Source: Oikopleura dioica (taxonomy: Eukaryota; Chordata; Appendicularia; Copelata; Oikopleuridae). Taken from it: a stretch of 64,000 nucleotides of DNA. The notes under the pieces were generated by a model. The model was not told the origin of the DNA. It was given only the letters and a program-made list of their open reading frames with translations, and searched no databases. The stretch lies in assembly GCA_907165135.1 (NCBI GenBank), contig OU015566.1:4094501-4158500 (forward strand), written 5' to 3'. Below are positions 21,600-32,339 of this stretch, piece after piece (the first letter of the stretch is position 1; each line of letters begins with the position of its first letter). Position numbers and translations under genes: made by a program.

Positions 21600-22883
21600 A
21601 TGAAAATCAGCTCGATTCTTCTTTTAAAAATAAGTGAAGCTAGCCTTGTTTCCAAACCAGGACCAGTTGTGATTAATACTTGGCCGTTCGCGGACGCGTG
21701 TAAGAATGCGTTCGAGACGTTGAAAAATGGTGGATCGGCGCTGGATGCGATCACTGATGGAACATCGACTTGCGAGAGGGAGAGATGTGATGGCTCTGTG
21801 GGCTGGGGAGGGTCGCCGGATGAAAATGGCGAGTCCTATCTCGATGCGATGATAATGGGTAAGTCAAAAAGGGAGGCACAAAAGGACAAATCACAACTCA
21901 CAACTCAGACGGAGAGACCTACAATACCGGCGCTGTAGCGTCTCTTCGTCGCTGCCGAGACGCAGCAAAAACCGCTCGACAAGTGATGGAACACACTGAA
22001 CAAACACTTCTTGTTGGAGATCTTGCTTCTCAGTTCGCTTTTTCTATGGGGTGTAAAAATGAGTCGCTGACTTCGGAGAAGTCGGAACAAATCAAAAATC
22101 GTGGAAGAAGAATAACTGCCAGCCAAATTACTGGATCAATGTCACTCCTGATCCGAGGAAGAATTGCGGTCCTTATCAACCAATTGGACAGAAACTTGGG
22201 ATGAGCGAGAAGGATCAAAGAAGAACTACACAGGTTTCGTTTAACAAAAAAGTTTTTTTACAAAAGGAAAAGATTCGGCGCTTAGTGACGAATAAAAATC
22301 ACGATACAATCGGAATGGTCGCTCTCGATGCAACTGGCAAACTCGCCGCTGGAACATCAACAAACGGACTCACTCATAAAATCCCTGGAAGAGTTGGTGA
22401 TTCTCCGATCCCAGGAGCAGGGTCGTACGCGGGATCGGCAGGTGGAGCCGCCGCGACTGGTGATGGTGATATCATGATGCGATTTTTGCCTTCTTATCAG
22501 GCGCATGAAAGCATGAGGAAAGTGATGGAGCTTGTTCTTTAATTGAGCCATCTTCAGACTTGGAAAAAGTCCGCAAGAAGCGACGAGTGATGCGATTGCC
22601 AGGATACGAGCAGCTTTTCCTGAATTCTCCGGCGCTGTGATCGGTAATTAAGGGCTTCGATTTTCATCGTTCGTAAAGTTTTTATCTTAGCATTGAATAG
22701 AAATGGGGACTACGCCGCAGCATGCCATAATATTTACAATAACGAATTTCATTATATGGCACAGGTATTCTAATTTTTCATACAATTTTTGTTTCTGTTT
22801 TTCAGAGCGAGGGTGATCAAAATCCAAAAGAAGAAATTGCTAGCTGTTCGTTTTCAAAGCAATTCGAAGCGGATCAAAAATGA
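21600..22883 (+). CDS. AGA: N(4)-(beta-N-acetylglucosaminyl)-L-asparaginase; frame broken in this sequence
   Basis: A lysosomal Ntn hydrolase that cleaves the GlcNAc-Asn link of glycoproteins. Match to human AGA is clear throughout: [41 protein letters not shown]-like [18 protein letters not shown], the catalytic-threonine site [63 protein letters not shown]. Exons begin at 21600 and 21909; later ones lie near 22550-22645, 22693-22765 and 22806-22883. Near 22098-22101 one base appears to be lost (KN / WKKNNCQPN change frame). The junction near 22530-22555 is also unresolved: no GT-AG join keeps frame. A sequencing error, a very short non-canonical intron or a damaged allele would all fit. Many exact family motifs on both sides argue for a gene that is or recently was functional. 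Confidence 0.9.
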
Positions 22884-22998
22884 TAAAACTTGTTTATTCG
22901 CAATTAAAAGTTAAAAATCAAAAATTTGATTCGTATTCAAAATCTCGCGCGGTTTTTCTTGAGGCGACACAACAGCACTTTGATCAGTTGAAGATATT

Positions 22999-24998
22999 TC
23001 AGTATCTAAAAGAAAGATAGGTTCTTTCAATTTTTTCTCGACTACCTTCAGTAATACTTGGACAATAAGAATTTCGTCGAGAAGCATTTGTTGAACCAGC
23101 CCTTGAAAAAATGTTTATTTCTTCGATAAAATTAGCTACCTTGGGACATCAAGAGAAGCCATCATCATATTTTTCGACCCGCGAGATCCTCGACTTGAGC
23201 TTGGCACATCGATCATAATGTTATGTACCGAGCCCTGCGATGCCCTCGGAGTACTGGGAAGAGTAAAAAAGTCACAACTCGACTGAAAGCTGTAATTATT
23301 CGACGAATCAAAAGTCGAGTGTCCAAAAGAATTATTCTTCGACGACCATTTCTGGGCTCGATCCCCAAAGCGCCTTCGAAACGGCACATTTTGTTGGTAC
23401 GCGTAGGGCGATCGCTCGTAGTCGGCGAATTCTGAGGACATTTGCTGTGGGGTGATTTTTCGGTGCAGTTTTGGGGAAAGGGCGGAGGTCGGGCGGATTG
23501 AGGAGCGTCTTGAATTAGTTCGGGAGACATTTTGAGACATGAACGATTCGTATTGGTTCCCGACGTCGGAGACGGCCATTTGCAGTTTTTTCTCCATGGC
23601 GTTCGCGAGATTGTACTGATTAAATAAAATTAACGAGGATCATGAAAATAGCGACACTGGGAAAGTCGCCGAATATCGCCGAATGTCGCCGAATGTCGCC
23701 AAATGTCCCCGAATGTCGCAAAATGTCCCCGAATGTCGCCAGATGTCGCCGAATATCGCCAAAAAGGCAATTTTGTCGTGATAAAAAACTTCCTTATCTA
23801 AAAAAAAGCAAAAAATGGCGACATTTGGCGACATTCGGCGACTTTCCAAGGCCGCTCCCTTTAAACCCTTGCTTACCTTGAATTTATGAGAGACCCCATA
23901 ATTCAATCCCACTGAAGACAAACAGTCAAAAGCATCAAGTGTTTTACTCTGTCTTCTGTGTCGGCAACCCCCTGCTTCTCTGAACCTATTCCTGAGATTT
24001 TCCGCCGAGCGAGTTGATCTCGGATGGTCAACATCAGGAATATCTGGGCAGAGATACGTTTCATTTTCGCACCGACGAGCTTTGAGATTTTCCATTTCGC
24101 ATTCCTTGTTTCGCCTGATTCGCATTTCTACTTCGAATGCTTCGCGTCGGATTTCGTGAATTTCGTCTCGGGTGAGGACAGATTTTGAGTCGAGTGAGGT
24201 TGTGACCGCTTCTTCGTGTTGAATGTACCGGTAGACCAGGTACATGAGCCCGAAGAACCAGCCGAAGAAGATGATGAACATCGGGATGTCGACTTTTTTC
24301 GTAGAGGAGCACATATTTTCCTAGAAATTTTGAGCTCAACAAATCAAAATTGTCAAAATATGAATCAAAGACAAAAAAATTCGACAACTTTTGTGTTGAA
24401 AATTTCAACCAATCAGAAGCCTCGATTCGGCTCAACGGCCAATCAGCAGCCGAATAGCCGCCCACGCATAATGTACCTTCGATGCAGCAATAAGCTGTTG
24501 AAAAGTCATGACATCTCCATAGGAATCGCAAGTCACCGCGATTGGTCCATCAACAAATCGAACCCTTCAAATCATTTTCACTTGCAGCAATTTTTCCTTA
24601 CTGTTGAACAATTCTGGCCAAATCGCAGGAGCAGTGAATCGGATTCATATGCAAATAAATCGCGCCCTTGAAACTCAACAACGTTTCTGGCAACGAAATA
24701 ATCATATTCCAAGAAGCGTCGAAAATCATCAACTTCGGCAGTTTTGAAAAATCCGTGCTTATAGAAGTCAAGCCGATATTTGAAACATTGAGAATTTCAA
24801 GATTGCTGAATTTCTCAAGCCCATCAAGATTTGATCGAAGGGTTGAATTGGCGATCTTGAGACGGGAATACTTTTCCGGCTCGAATATTTCGTTCAGATG
24901 AATCAGGCGAAAACAGCTTTTTCCGGAAAATGATCGTTTATGTTTTCATTTTTTTGAGAAATTTACCTGAGATATTCGCCATCCCAATAATTCGCCAT
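22999..24998 (-). CDS. Leucine-rich-repeat single-pass membrane protein (LRRC3-like)
   Basis: Six exons (24967-24998, 24602-24916, 24477-24564, 23877-24320, 23140-23615, 22999-23101) give 485 residues in frame. The ectodomain is short: LDGLEKFSNLEILNVSNIGL, then LPKLMIFDASWNMI and LPETLLSFKGAIYLHMNP are leucine-rich repeats, followed by a C-terminal cap (HCSCDLARIVQQ). One helix (FIIFFGWFFGLMYLVYRYI) then leads to a tail with basic and serine-rich stretches. The helix resembles FGWFTMVISYVVYYVRQN of LRRC3/LRRC3B, with the same repeats-cap-helix order, but the tail is much longer. The true 5' end is uncertain: the first exon lacks a clear signal peptide, and another frame from 25030 would provide one. 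Intron 4 (23616-23876) contains an AATGTCGCCG foldback array. Convergent with aspartylglucosaminidase, 115 bp apart. Confidence 0.7.
23655..23850. repeat. AATGTCGCCG foldback array, copy 2 (LRR gene intron)
   Basis: About eleven direct AATGTCGCCG-type units on the left, and three inverted units on the right, inside intron 4 of the LRR gene. Outer ends GGGAAAGTCGCCG and CGGCGACTTTCC are also inverted. Confidence 0.85.
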
Positions 24999-25409
24999 AA
25001 ACTGCAAATTTTCTTGATATTTTGAACCATTTTGACAAAAATCCCAATTTTCACAAGCTCATTTTTTTGTTCAACAATTTTCGCTTAAAAATGCAAAACG
25101 CTGCAATTATTAATAATTATTTGCAAAACGGGCCTATGCAGTTTGGATTCACCAACAAGCAATTTATAAATTCAGCAAAATAAAAATAGATGATCATTTT
25201 CTTTTTCTCTTTGAATTTCTGGCGGCGAAAGCGCGGAAAAGCTTGTCGCACAAGTGTTTGATCTTTCAATTTTTAAACCGACCAGGTACTTGCTTCGGTG
25301 GATTAGAGATTGACTTTTCTACTACATGGATGGATGAAGGGAGGGGCATAACATGATCAATTGATCAATTCTGCTGACATGCGCTATTTACGAAAATACT
25401 GGTTATTTC
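24999..25409. other. Intergenic region
   Basis: About 410 bp between divergent LRR and CUB genes. A TTGATCAATTGATCAA-like palindromic patch lies near 25355. No other element recognised. Confidence 0.4.
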
Positions 25410-25455
25410 TTGAAACACGCGTACGGGTTCACTGCCCAAGGCTGCCACCTAGATT
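25410..25455 (+). promoter_or_regulatory. Upstream block conserved between the two CUB paralogues (copy 1)
   Basis: TGAAACACGCGTACGGGTTC followed by GCTGCCACCTAGATT lies about 60-100 bp before the start codon. A close copy occurs at 27098-27142, at the same distance from the second gene. Conservation amid diverged flanks suggests a promoter or 5' UTR element. Confidence 0.55.
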
Positions 25456-25513
25456 CTGATAAGCGAATTGAAGTAGACACGGTTACCATTTTTCGTAAGA
25501 GAGAACGAAAGTC

Positions 25514-26861
25514 ATGAAGGTAATCGCGTTTTGAAGAAAGAGATAAATAAAAAATTAAAAATTTCATATAATTTTGATGAGAACTTCTGGTAAAACTTTA
25601 GTTACCTTAACTTTAGTTATTGAAGCCAATTTGATCTACAAAGAAGGGAAGAAGTCTCATCCCTTTCGAAGAAAATCTTACGAATCGTTACGAGTAGAAC
25701 TGACCATTTTTTCAGCTTTTATCAATTTTATTGGGCGGCTCTGCCTCATTCACAACAAGTGAGTATTCAACATCAACAACGACGGAACCGACTACGCCGA
25801 CGGACGGATACGGCTGGACGACAGACTGGTGGGAGACTGTTATGAGCACGACCTCAACTGGTTTTTTCGAGTCCTGCGGTGGAGCAATCACATCAAAGGG
25901 GGAAATCTTCACTTCTCCTAGTTAGGGATAAAAATTTTTTGATTTTTTCAAAATTGAAATTTAAAATTTTTATCTCTTTTATCAGATATCCGAATGAATA
26001 CCCGCCCTTTTCGCGCTGCACTTGGACCATCAATCTTGGTGAGAATAAAGGAAAGGGCTTGACTGATAATGATAAAAATTAAATTTTGATTTGAAAATCA
26101 GCTCAGCCAAAAAATAGCCTTTCAAATCATCCCTCGGGCTTTTGATGTCAACCGAACCTGGAGAAGAACCTGGAATGGATGGAATGTCGATTACGTATTG
26201 AGCTGTTTCTACGATCACGTGACAGTCAACGCCAATGGGGTCGAGCGAACTTTCTGCGGAAAAAATGAGGATCCGGTAGGAAGATCAGTTCCTGATGAAG
26301 ATCTTGATGAGTTCGAACCCGAAGAAGAAGGAAAACACCACGACGGAGATCTTTCAAACGTCGAAGAAGGATTTCCCATCATCGTTGTTCCAAGTGGCTC
26401 GGCAGTGGTGACATTTCAATCGAATTGGGATTATGCAAAATCCGGCTTTGAACTCGAAATAGCCGAGCTTTCAAGATTGCAAGTCATCGAAATTCATGCG
26501 CAAGTAATTTCGACCGCAATTATTTTGAAATATTTATTCCGATTTTTAGAGAATTTTCAAGTCTCTTCCCAAAAATCGCTTCGGGGAAAGATACCAACAC
26601 CGCATGGAAAGAACTTTTGCCCAAATGAAAGCGGCTTACACTGGCGACCAGTGTTACGAAGACAACGGTTTCGGTGAAGAAGCAGCTGACATCAACGTTT
26701 TTGACGAAAACGACATGTGCAAACTAAACGGGCAAATCAACGCGGCCATCAATAGCTTCGCACGAAACTATGCTTGTGAAGGAAGAGGGAAGGTCCATCG
26801 ACAAATCATCAGATCTGCGCGAAAAACTCGAAATTTTTACGCTGCGAAAAATGACTGTTAA
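25514..26861 (+). CDS. Secreted CUB-domain protein, paralogue 1
   Basis: The first coding exon is only ATGAAG (25514-25519), joined to 25716 to give the signal peptide MKLLSILLGGSAS. A threonine/serine-rich stretch follows, then a CUB domain beginning CGGAITSKGEIFTSP, with YPNEYPPFSRCTWTINL after the next intron and YDHVTVNANGVERTFCGK, an acidic loop, and VPSGSAVVTFQSNWD later. The C-terminal exon (from about 26552) encodes a 90-residue region with GFGEEAADINVFDENDMCKL and ends NFYAAKNDC, unknown elsewhere to me but shared with paralogue 2. The intron near 25920-25985 cannot be joined with GT-AG ends in frame, and the junctions between 26040 and 26110 are also uncertain. Likely extracellular; binding partner unknown. 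Confidence 0.72.
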
Positions 26862-27097
26862 CTAACAATGACAATAAACGGGCGAATGAGCGTTCCAGCG
26901 TGAATATTTTGAGTCACTTATTTCGGAATTTGTCAAGAATGGCCCATTCTGAATGGCCCATTGCCAATGGGCCATTGGGGTTTCTAACATCGTGTTGTTA
27001 AAGAACTTCTATGTAATGAAATATTATCGGCCTGCAATCAAGGACTGCAGCGTTACGCTTATCTATTTATGATTGCAGGTTCCGGACAACTTCAAGT
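26862..27097. other. Spacer between CUB paralogues
   Basis: About 240 bp. GAATGGCCCATT-type short palindromic repeats occur near 26935-26985. No gene seen. Confidence 0.4.
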
Positions 27098-27142
27098 TGA
27101 AACACGAGTACAAGTTCAGTGCGCCATGCTGCCACCTAGATT
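27098..27142 (+). promoter_or_regulatory. Upstream block conserved between the two CUB paralogues (copy 2)
   Basis: TGAAACACGAGTACAAGTTC followed by GCTGCCACCTAGATT. It matches the block at 25410-25455 with few changes and sits about 60-105 bp before the start codon. Confidence 0.55.
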
Positions 27143-27203
27143 GTTATTTCTTGTAAGTCAAGGAAACCAGTTCCATAGTTATTCGTTAGAGAAATAGTAA
27201 GAG

Positions 27204-28743
27204 ATGAAGGTAAGTAACTGTAATTTTTTTGAGGAATTCAAAAAATTTTTAAAGCTTTTTCCGTTTTTTGTTGGCGGGTCTGCCTCGTCCTCAACAGCCG
27301 AAAATTCAACAACAATTCCTTTTAACCCAGACTTGATATCACCTGGTATCATCATGTTATCAAGTGGTTACTATGGCTGCGGCGACGAAATAACCTCGGA
27401 TAGGCAAACAATTACTTCTCCAAGCAAGGGATATTTTCCTTTTGCAGTCGAAATGTCGCCGAATGTCGCTGAATGTCGCCGAATGTCGCCGAATGTCGCC
27501 GAATGTCGCCACCTATTTTCTAAAACCAGGATTTTTAAAGAGAAAACTTATTTTTAACCCAGAAATTTCAAAACAAACTAGTTCTAGAATTGTTTTGGTA
27601 TAATTACGAGACAAGGAAGCGCTCCGCGCGATTTGTGTTAGGAAACTCACTGGTCGGGCTGGACTCACTTCTATTGCCGCGCCTCCTACTATTTCCACTT
27701 TTTTCGTTTCTAGAACAAGTTTGTTTTGAAAATTTAGGCCAAAATAAACAATTTTTCTTTCATAATCCCTTTTTTTTGAAAATAAGTGGCGACATTCGGC
27801 GACATTCGGCGACATTCGGCGACATAACCAGTGCGCCCCGAAATTCTTAGCCGTCGGCTTTTAATGAAACAAAAAATGAAGATTATATCCTTTCGATAGG
27901 TACCCAAAGAATTACCCTAGCAGAACACGATGTACTTGGACAATCAATCTTGGCGAAAACAAAGGATCGGGAAAGACTCCGATCAAGAAGGAAAATGAAA
28001 ATATCTCCGGCAATCCCCAAAAAAAGGCTTTGAAATCATTCCTATATCTTTTGACGTCCACCGTACTTGGAAAACAAGCTCGCGAAGAACTTTGACTTGT
28101 TCCTATGATCACGTGAGTGTGATTGCGAATGGAATCGAGCGAACTTTCTGCGGAAGCAATTGGAATAAGGACTTTCGATCCATGACCGAGGGAGAAGTTG
28201 AAACCGACGAAGATGGCGAAAGTGAGCTTCCTGATCTCCCAAACGTCGAAGAAGGCTTTCCGACCATCCTTGTTCCGAGCGGATCAGCGGTCATTAAATT
28301 CAACTCGAACGGAGACCACGAACAAAAAGGATTTGAACTCGGTATCCGTGAGATAACAAAAGCTGATCTGATCGAAAAACATGCTGAAGTAAGTGTGAAA
28401 AAAATTCATTTCGGATTGATCTAAATTTTAGCCACTTTTTGATAGTCTACCAGACAATCGCTTCGGAACAAGATATTATTACCGATTGACAAGATCATTC
28501 GTCCAAATGAACAGGTCTTTTACTGGCAAAAAGTGTTTCAAAGAAAACGGATTTGGCGAAGAAGCTCTCGATATCAACGCTTTCGACGAGAACGACATGT
28601 GCAAACTCAACAGGCAACTCTACGCAGCCATAAACAGCTTCGCAAAGAACTTCGCCTGCAAGGGCCGAGGCAAGGTTTACCGACGAATCATTCAATCCGC
28701 GCGAAAAACTCGAGATTTCTATGCTGCGAAAAATGACTGCTGA
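27204..28743 (+). CDS. Secreted CUB-domain protein, paralogue 2
   Basis: A tandem duplicate of the preceding gene with the same architecture: an ATGAAG first exon (27204-27209), signal peptide MKLFPFFVGGSAS, CUB half-domain CGDEITSDRQTITSP, then YPKNYPSRTRCTWTINLG-like sequence after 27900, SYDHVSVIANGIERTFCGS, LVPSGSAVIKFNSNGD, and the shared C-terminal region GFGEEALDINAFDENDMCKL ending DFYAAKNDC (TGA 28741-28743). The intron within the CUB domain is about 475 bp instead of about 65 bp in paralogue 1, because it holds a foldback array. As in paralogue 1, that intron's ends are not GT-AG in frame. The 27940-28040 region is partly out of frame and its exon limits are unresolved. Confidence 0.72.
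27450..27828. repeat. AATGTCGCCG foldback array, copy 3 (CUB paralogue 2 intron)
   Basis: Left arm of about six AATGTCGCCG units, right arm of about four inverted units, with a longer imperfect palindromic core between (for example CTAGTTCTAGAATTG against TTTCTAGAACAAG). Paralogue 1 lacks it. Confidence 0.85.
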
Positions 28744-29094
28744 AGACTTGCCCGCGACCTTGGCTTGAAAACTTGACAACACTACCATTCTTCAAGTGAT
28801 AAACTTTACACTTGATCCCTGCCAAGATCAATTGAAAATTGACAACTTGGAAAACTCTGAAATAAAGCAAGAAAGACCAAGATCGTAAATATTCGCCTTA
28901 TAAAAATTAAAAAATGATTCGTGTTTATTGATTGCGATGATTGTGAGTTACAGTGACTGAAGAGTGGAATGTTGGGAGTTTTGGCTGAAAGAGATTAAAA
29001 GCGGAAATCAATGTGTTAATACTCGAGTGGCCTTTGCCCCACGCGTGGCCATCTACTCATGAACTAAGAAGTCGTATTCAAGTCTGGAGCGGAG
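28744..29094. other. Intergenic region
   Basis: About 350 bp. Nothing recognised beyond short AT-rich runs. Confidence 0.4.
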
Positions 29095-30731
29095 ATGAGC
29101 GCTGAGCTAAACATATTTTTAAACCTTGAGAGAAATCAAACGGGGCCTTTCGGCACGGGAAGCAAGGAACCTAGCCTGTCGTCGTCGGCGTTTTCTTCCG
29201 ATGAGAGTGGACTAGGTTCGTTGACTTAAAAAATATATTATGACAAAAAAATCACAAATTCCAGTCAATTAATTGTTTGTTTTAAAGATAAAATTCCTCG
29301 AATTTAGCCAAGAAATTTTTTTTCTGAAGCCATAAAACTCAGAAAGTTTAAGAAAAATAAAGAGAAACTATCATGTTTTGGGTATTTCCTTGTTTATCTT
29401 ATTTGATCTTTTAGGAATTTCTTCTGAGTCTCAATCAGAAGACTCCTCTTCCGAAGAGCAAATGGAGAATCCGCCAAGTTATGCAAGTATTACCTCCAAT
29501 CCTCGCCTTGAAGAGGATCTGACCCGGATTTCTGACGACATTGGAACGGGAAAAGAACAATTTATTCGAACATTTTTATTCGAAAATATTGTTCAATTCC
29601 CGAAAAAAGACAGTATTCTCGCATCATACGACCAAAATAACCTCGCAGTCCAAGTTCACACAACCTTCCAAGTAAGCCATTACGTAATAATTCGTCGAAA
29701 TTCGTCGAATTCGAAATCTTCGATTTGAACTTGATTAACATTTGACTCAGGCAGTAAGGCGTCAACGACCTGCTCGGGAGGTCCGCACGGAAAAGATCAA
29801 CTTCTGTCATTCTCATGTTCACCCAGGAGTTGCCATCTATCGCCAGGAATTTTCACGGACGCCGTCGCCGACGGATGATTTTACAGACAGTATTCACCCC
29901 ATGCTCTTTTTCGACAACACAAGGTGAAAAAATTGGCTCCTTCCGGCGGGCCACCATCGTTGACTTTCCCAAACCAGAACTCATGTCAAACTCATTCTAG
30001 ACGTCTTCTTCAACGAAGTAACGAGCGTTATGCACGCTATCGCCAATCACTCAACGAAAGTCTCCAAGTCAGATCGCTCGAGCTCTTGGACCAGGACGAG
30101 GCGCTTTTGAAAACAGCTTCGAGGAGGATCTCGAGCTGGGGGATTTCTCACCTGATGAGATGGATGAGGGCGACTTTGCGTTCGACATCGTTGATGATTT
30201 GTTGAAGTCGTCCTCATCGTCGGAGGAGGAAGAGGAGGATAGTGAAGGCTCGCTTTCGGACTCAGAGGTGAGCCGTTTCCTTCAGCTAATGACTCATATT
30301 TTACTAGGAAGATGATACTCTCTGCGGAGCAGACGAGCTCAAGTCCGAATCAATCGATCCTGAACCCATCAGGCAAGAAAAGAGAACCCAACTTGTCCTT
30401 ACTCTTTTTTTCAAGGGAGGATCAACTCACTACTAGAACGAACATCAACTTGTTTGTTTCTTCCTCAGTCGAAACGGATGATGAAATTTCAGACGAAGAA
30501 ATTTTCTCGGAAAATCTTCTTTCTATGGAATCTTTGCCTCAAAAATCGCCTCCAATTGCTCCGAGATCTGTGGTTTCAACGAAAGGTTCGATTGATTACG
30601 GCTCTAGAAATTTATTATCCTTTTTAGTTTCGAAGCCACTGTATACTCCTGTTGTTGGCTACGGACCTTCATTTGTTCCCTACGGGAGTATGCTCTCCCT
30701 CAACTCTTTAATTCTAGGTTTGTTCTCATAA
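29095..30731 (+). CDS. Uncharacterised acidic, serine-rich protein
   Basis: ATG 29095 opens MSAELNIFLNLERNQTG, spliced at about 29216 to an exon from about 29415 with SSESQSEDSSSEEQMENPP. Later exons contain REVRTEKINFCHSHVHPG, DDFTDSIHPMLFFDN, NERYARYRQSLNE, then very acidic LGDFSPDEMDEGDF and SSSSSEEEEEDSEGS, ending with a proline/tyrosine-rich tail. An intron at 30373-30415 has GC-AG ends; a 36-bp intron near 30055-30090 is needed to reach the acidic exon. KINF could be a PP1-docking RVxF motif, and the basic RYARYRQ helix after it slightly recalls PPP1R15, but that resemblance is weak. Probably intracellular and regulatory. No name assigned. Confidence 0.55.
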
Positions 30732-30989
30732 AATGGTTTGTGCTTAAAATTTGCGTCTTTGAAAAAGCAGAAACTTACAACATCAAAGATATCAATAAGA
30801 CATTGATATCGGTATCATCCATCATCTTGACTTTTGAATAACAATCGTTGAAAATTTCAACTCGCCTTTAGGATTTTACCTTGGTACATTTTCGTTCGCG
30901 TTTCCCGTTACGTTTTCTCTCTTCTTGAAGTTCTTTTGAGGTGCGTGTTGATTCGAAGGACCTACACTTAGGGTTTCTAAGGAAGGTCC
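30732..30989. other. Intergenic region
   Basis: About 260 bp before the telomere-like patch. Nothing recognised. Confidence 0.4.
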
Positions 30990-31134
30990 TTAACCCGTTG
31001 CCGACCAGTAGGCGTTAGTTTGCCCTCTGCGGTTAGGGTTAGGGTTAGGGTTAGGGCGTCAATGAGGTTGTCGTTTTTCAAGCCTCGGGGCGTGTCATTG
31101 CAGCGAAACTGCTACGCGCTCGGCAACGGGTTAA
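30990..31134. repeat. Interstitial TTAGGG repeats inside a perfect inverted repeat
   Basis: About four TTAGGG units (GGTTAGGGTTAGGG continuing) lie at about 31031-31057. They are enclosed by TTAACCCGTTGCCGA (30990-31004) and its exact reverse complement (31120-31134). Confidence 0.85.
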
Positions 31135-31526
31135 AAAGAGAAATTTGATGATAAGAGTATTTAGAAAACGAGCGCCCGAAAAATAAAAAGAAGAAAAAAT
31201 GCAAAGCTATAAAAAATTTCTTCAAGTTCATGTTTGGTTGCGTGATTCCAGATGTCAAAGATTGAAAATAACTGTATCAAAAAGACCACCTGTACAGAAA
31301 ACTAATTATGATATAAACATATATTGAACAAGGTTGTCTACGCATTTTCACAATTACAGTGACACTGTATTCATTATCTACTGAATAATCAATTATCCAA
31401 AAAGCAATTTCAAGCCCTGTCTAGCTGATCGTATCAGACATTCTGTCAATTCAATGAATTCGAAACTGGGCTCTAAATGGATTCCTATATAAATGCAGCG
31501 CAGTACACCTCGAAAAACGAAAAGAA
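31135..31526. other. Intergenic region
   Basis: About 390 bp. A TATA-like TATATAAATG lies at about 31488-31497, 30-40 bp before the small secreted gene's start codon. No other feature. Confidence 0.4.
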
Positions 31527-31820
31527 ATGAAGAGAATTGCGTTAATTTTCGCCTCTTCTTTTGGATTCTCAAAGAATCCAGCGGACAATTCTCTTGACAT
31601 TTTTCTTTCAAGTAAGGGTAGGAAAACCTTCGATAAACCCATTTAACCCTGTTCAGAGCGATTCGAAAACGCCAAAGCCGTGCTGGAAAATTTCAACGTC
31701 CCACATGGCTCCCTATCTGGATCTCCGCCGGGGACGTACTCTGTAGCGAAAAATATTGAACCGAGCAAAGAGCACAAGAAAAAACGCGTCAGAAGAAAAT
31801 GCACATATGTTCTTGAATAA
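31527..31820 (+). CDS. Small secreted basic peptide (82 residues)
   Basis: Two exons (31527-31611 and 31657-31820) joined by a 45-bp GT-AG intron. The first gives a signal peptide (MKRIALIFASSFGFS). The mature part is short and basic, with FENAKAVLENFNVPHG, GSPPGTYSVAK and a dibasic-rich end KKKRVRRKCTYVLE. KKKRVRRK resembles a furin-type cleavage site. A TATATAAAT box lies just upstream at the distance expected for a core promoter. No homologue recognised; the intact splice, signal peptide and TATA box support a real gene. Confidence 0.6.
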
Positions 31821-32339
31821 ACAACTTTCCAGCTATTTTCATTGTTCACGAAAACGAATTGATTTTTAGTGATTCTCAACAACAAGCAAATTAATTAAAT
31901 CAGTGGCTTTTTTAGCTTTCAATCTCTCGAGTTGACGTCTCAACATTGTTATCAATTATTATTGTATAAAACCATTGAATATGTCGAGCCAAAAAAAAAT
32001 CACTCTGCTAAAGAATAAAGCTGAATATTTGGTGCATCAACTATGGATAACTTAATGAAAGCTAAAACAACCACTGATCTTATTAACGCTCTTATTTTAG
32101 CTTCAACAAGAAAAGAAATCGACTTTTTTCGTGAACCATACTAAGTGTCAAAATAAACCGTCTATTTTTACTTTTACATTAGCCGTTATCTTGAACTGCT
32201 TAATGCAATAAAAACAAACCTGGACTATAAAATGAACAGCTTTTGGAAAGTAAATTCAGTCTTCAGTTTTTTTTTCGAGAGAGTAAGAGAAGCTTTTTGA
32301 GAGACAAATTAATGAGTATTTTAGGCTTTTGAAGAGAAC
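31821..32339. other. Intergenic region upstream of the astacin gene
   Basis: About 520 bp, AT-rich. A TATAAAATG box occurs at about 32226-32234, some 110 bp before the astacin start codon, a plausible core promoter given the 5' UTR. Confidence 0.4.

Noticed and set aside
29095-30731. PPP1R15/GADD34 homologue
   Set aside because: A KINF motif and a later basic helix are suggestive, but the diagnostic tryptophan and spacing are missing.
31031-31057. Chromosome end or telomere
   Set aside because: Only about four TTAGGG units, followed by normal genes on both sides; it is interstitial.
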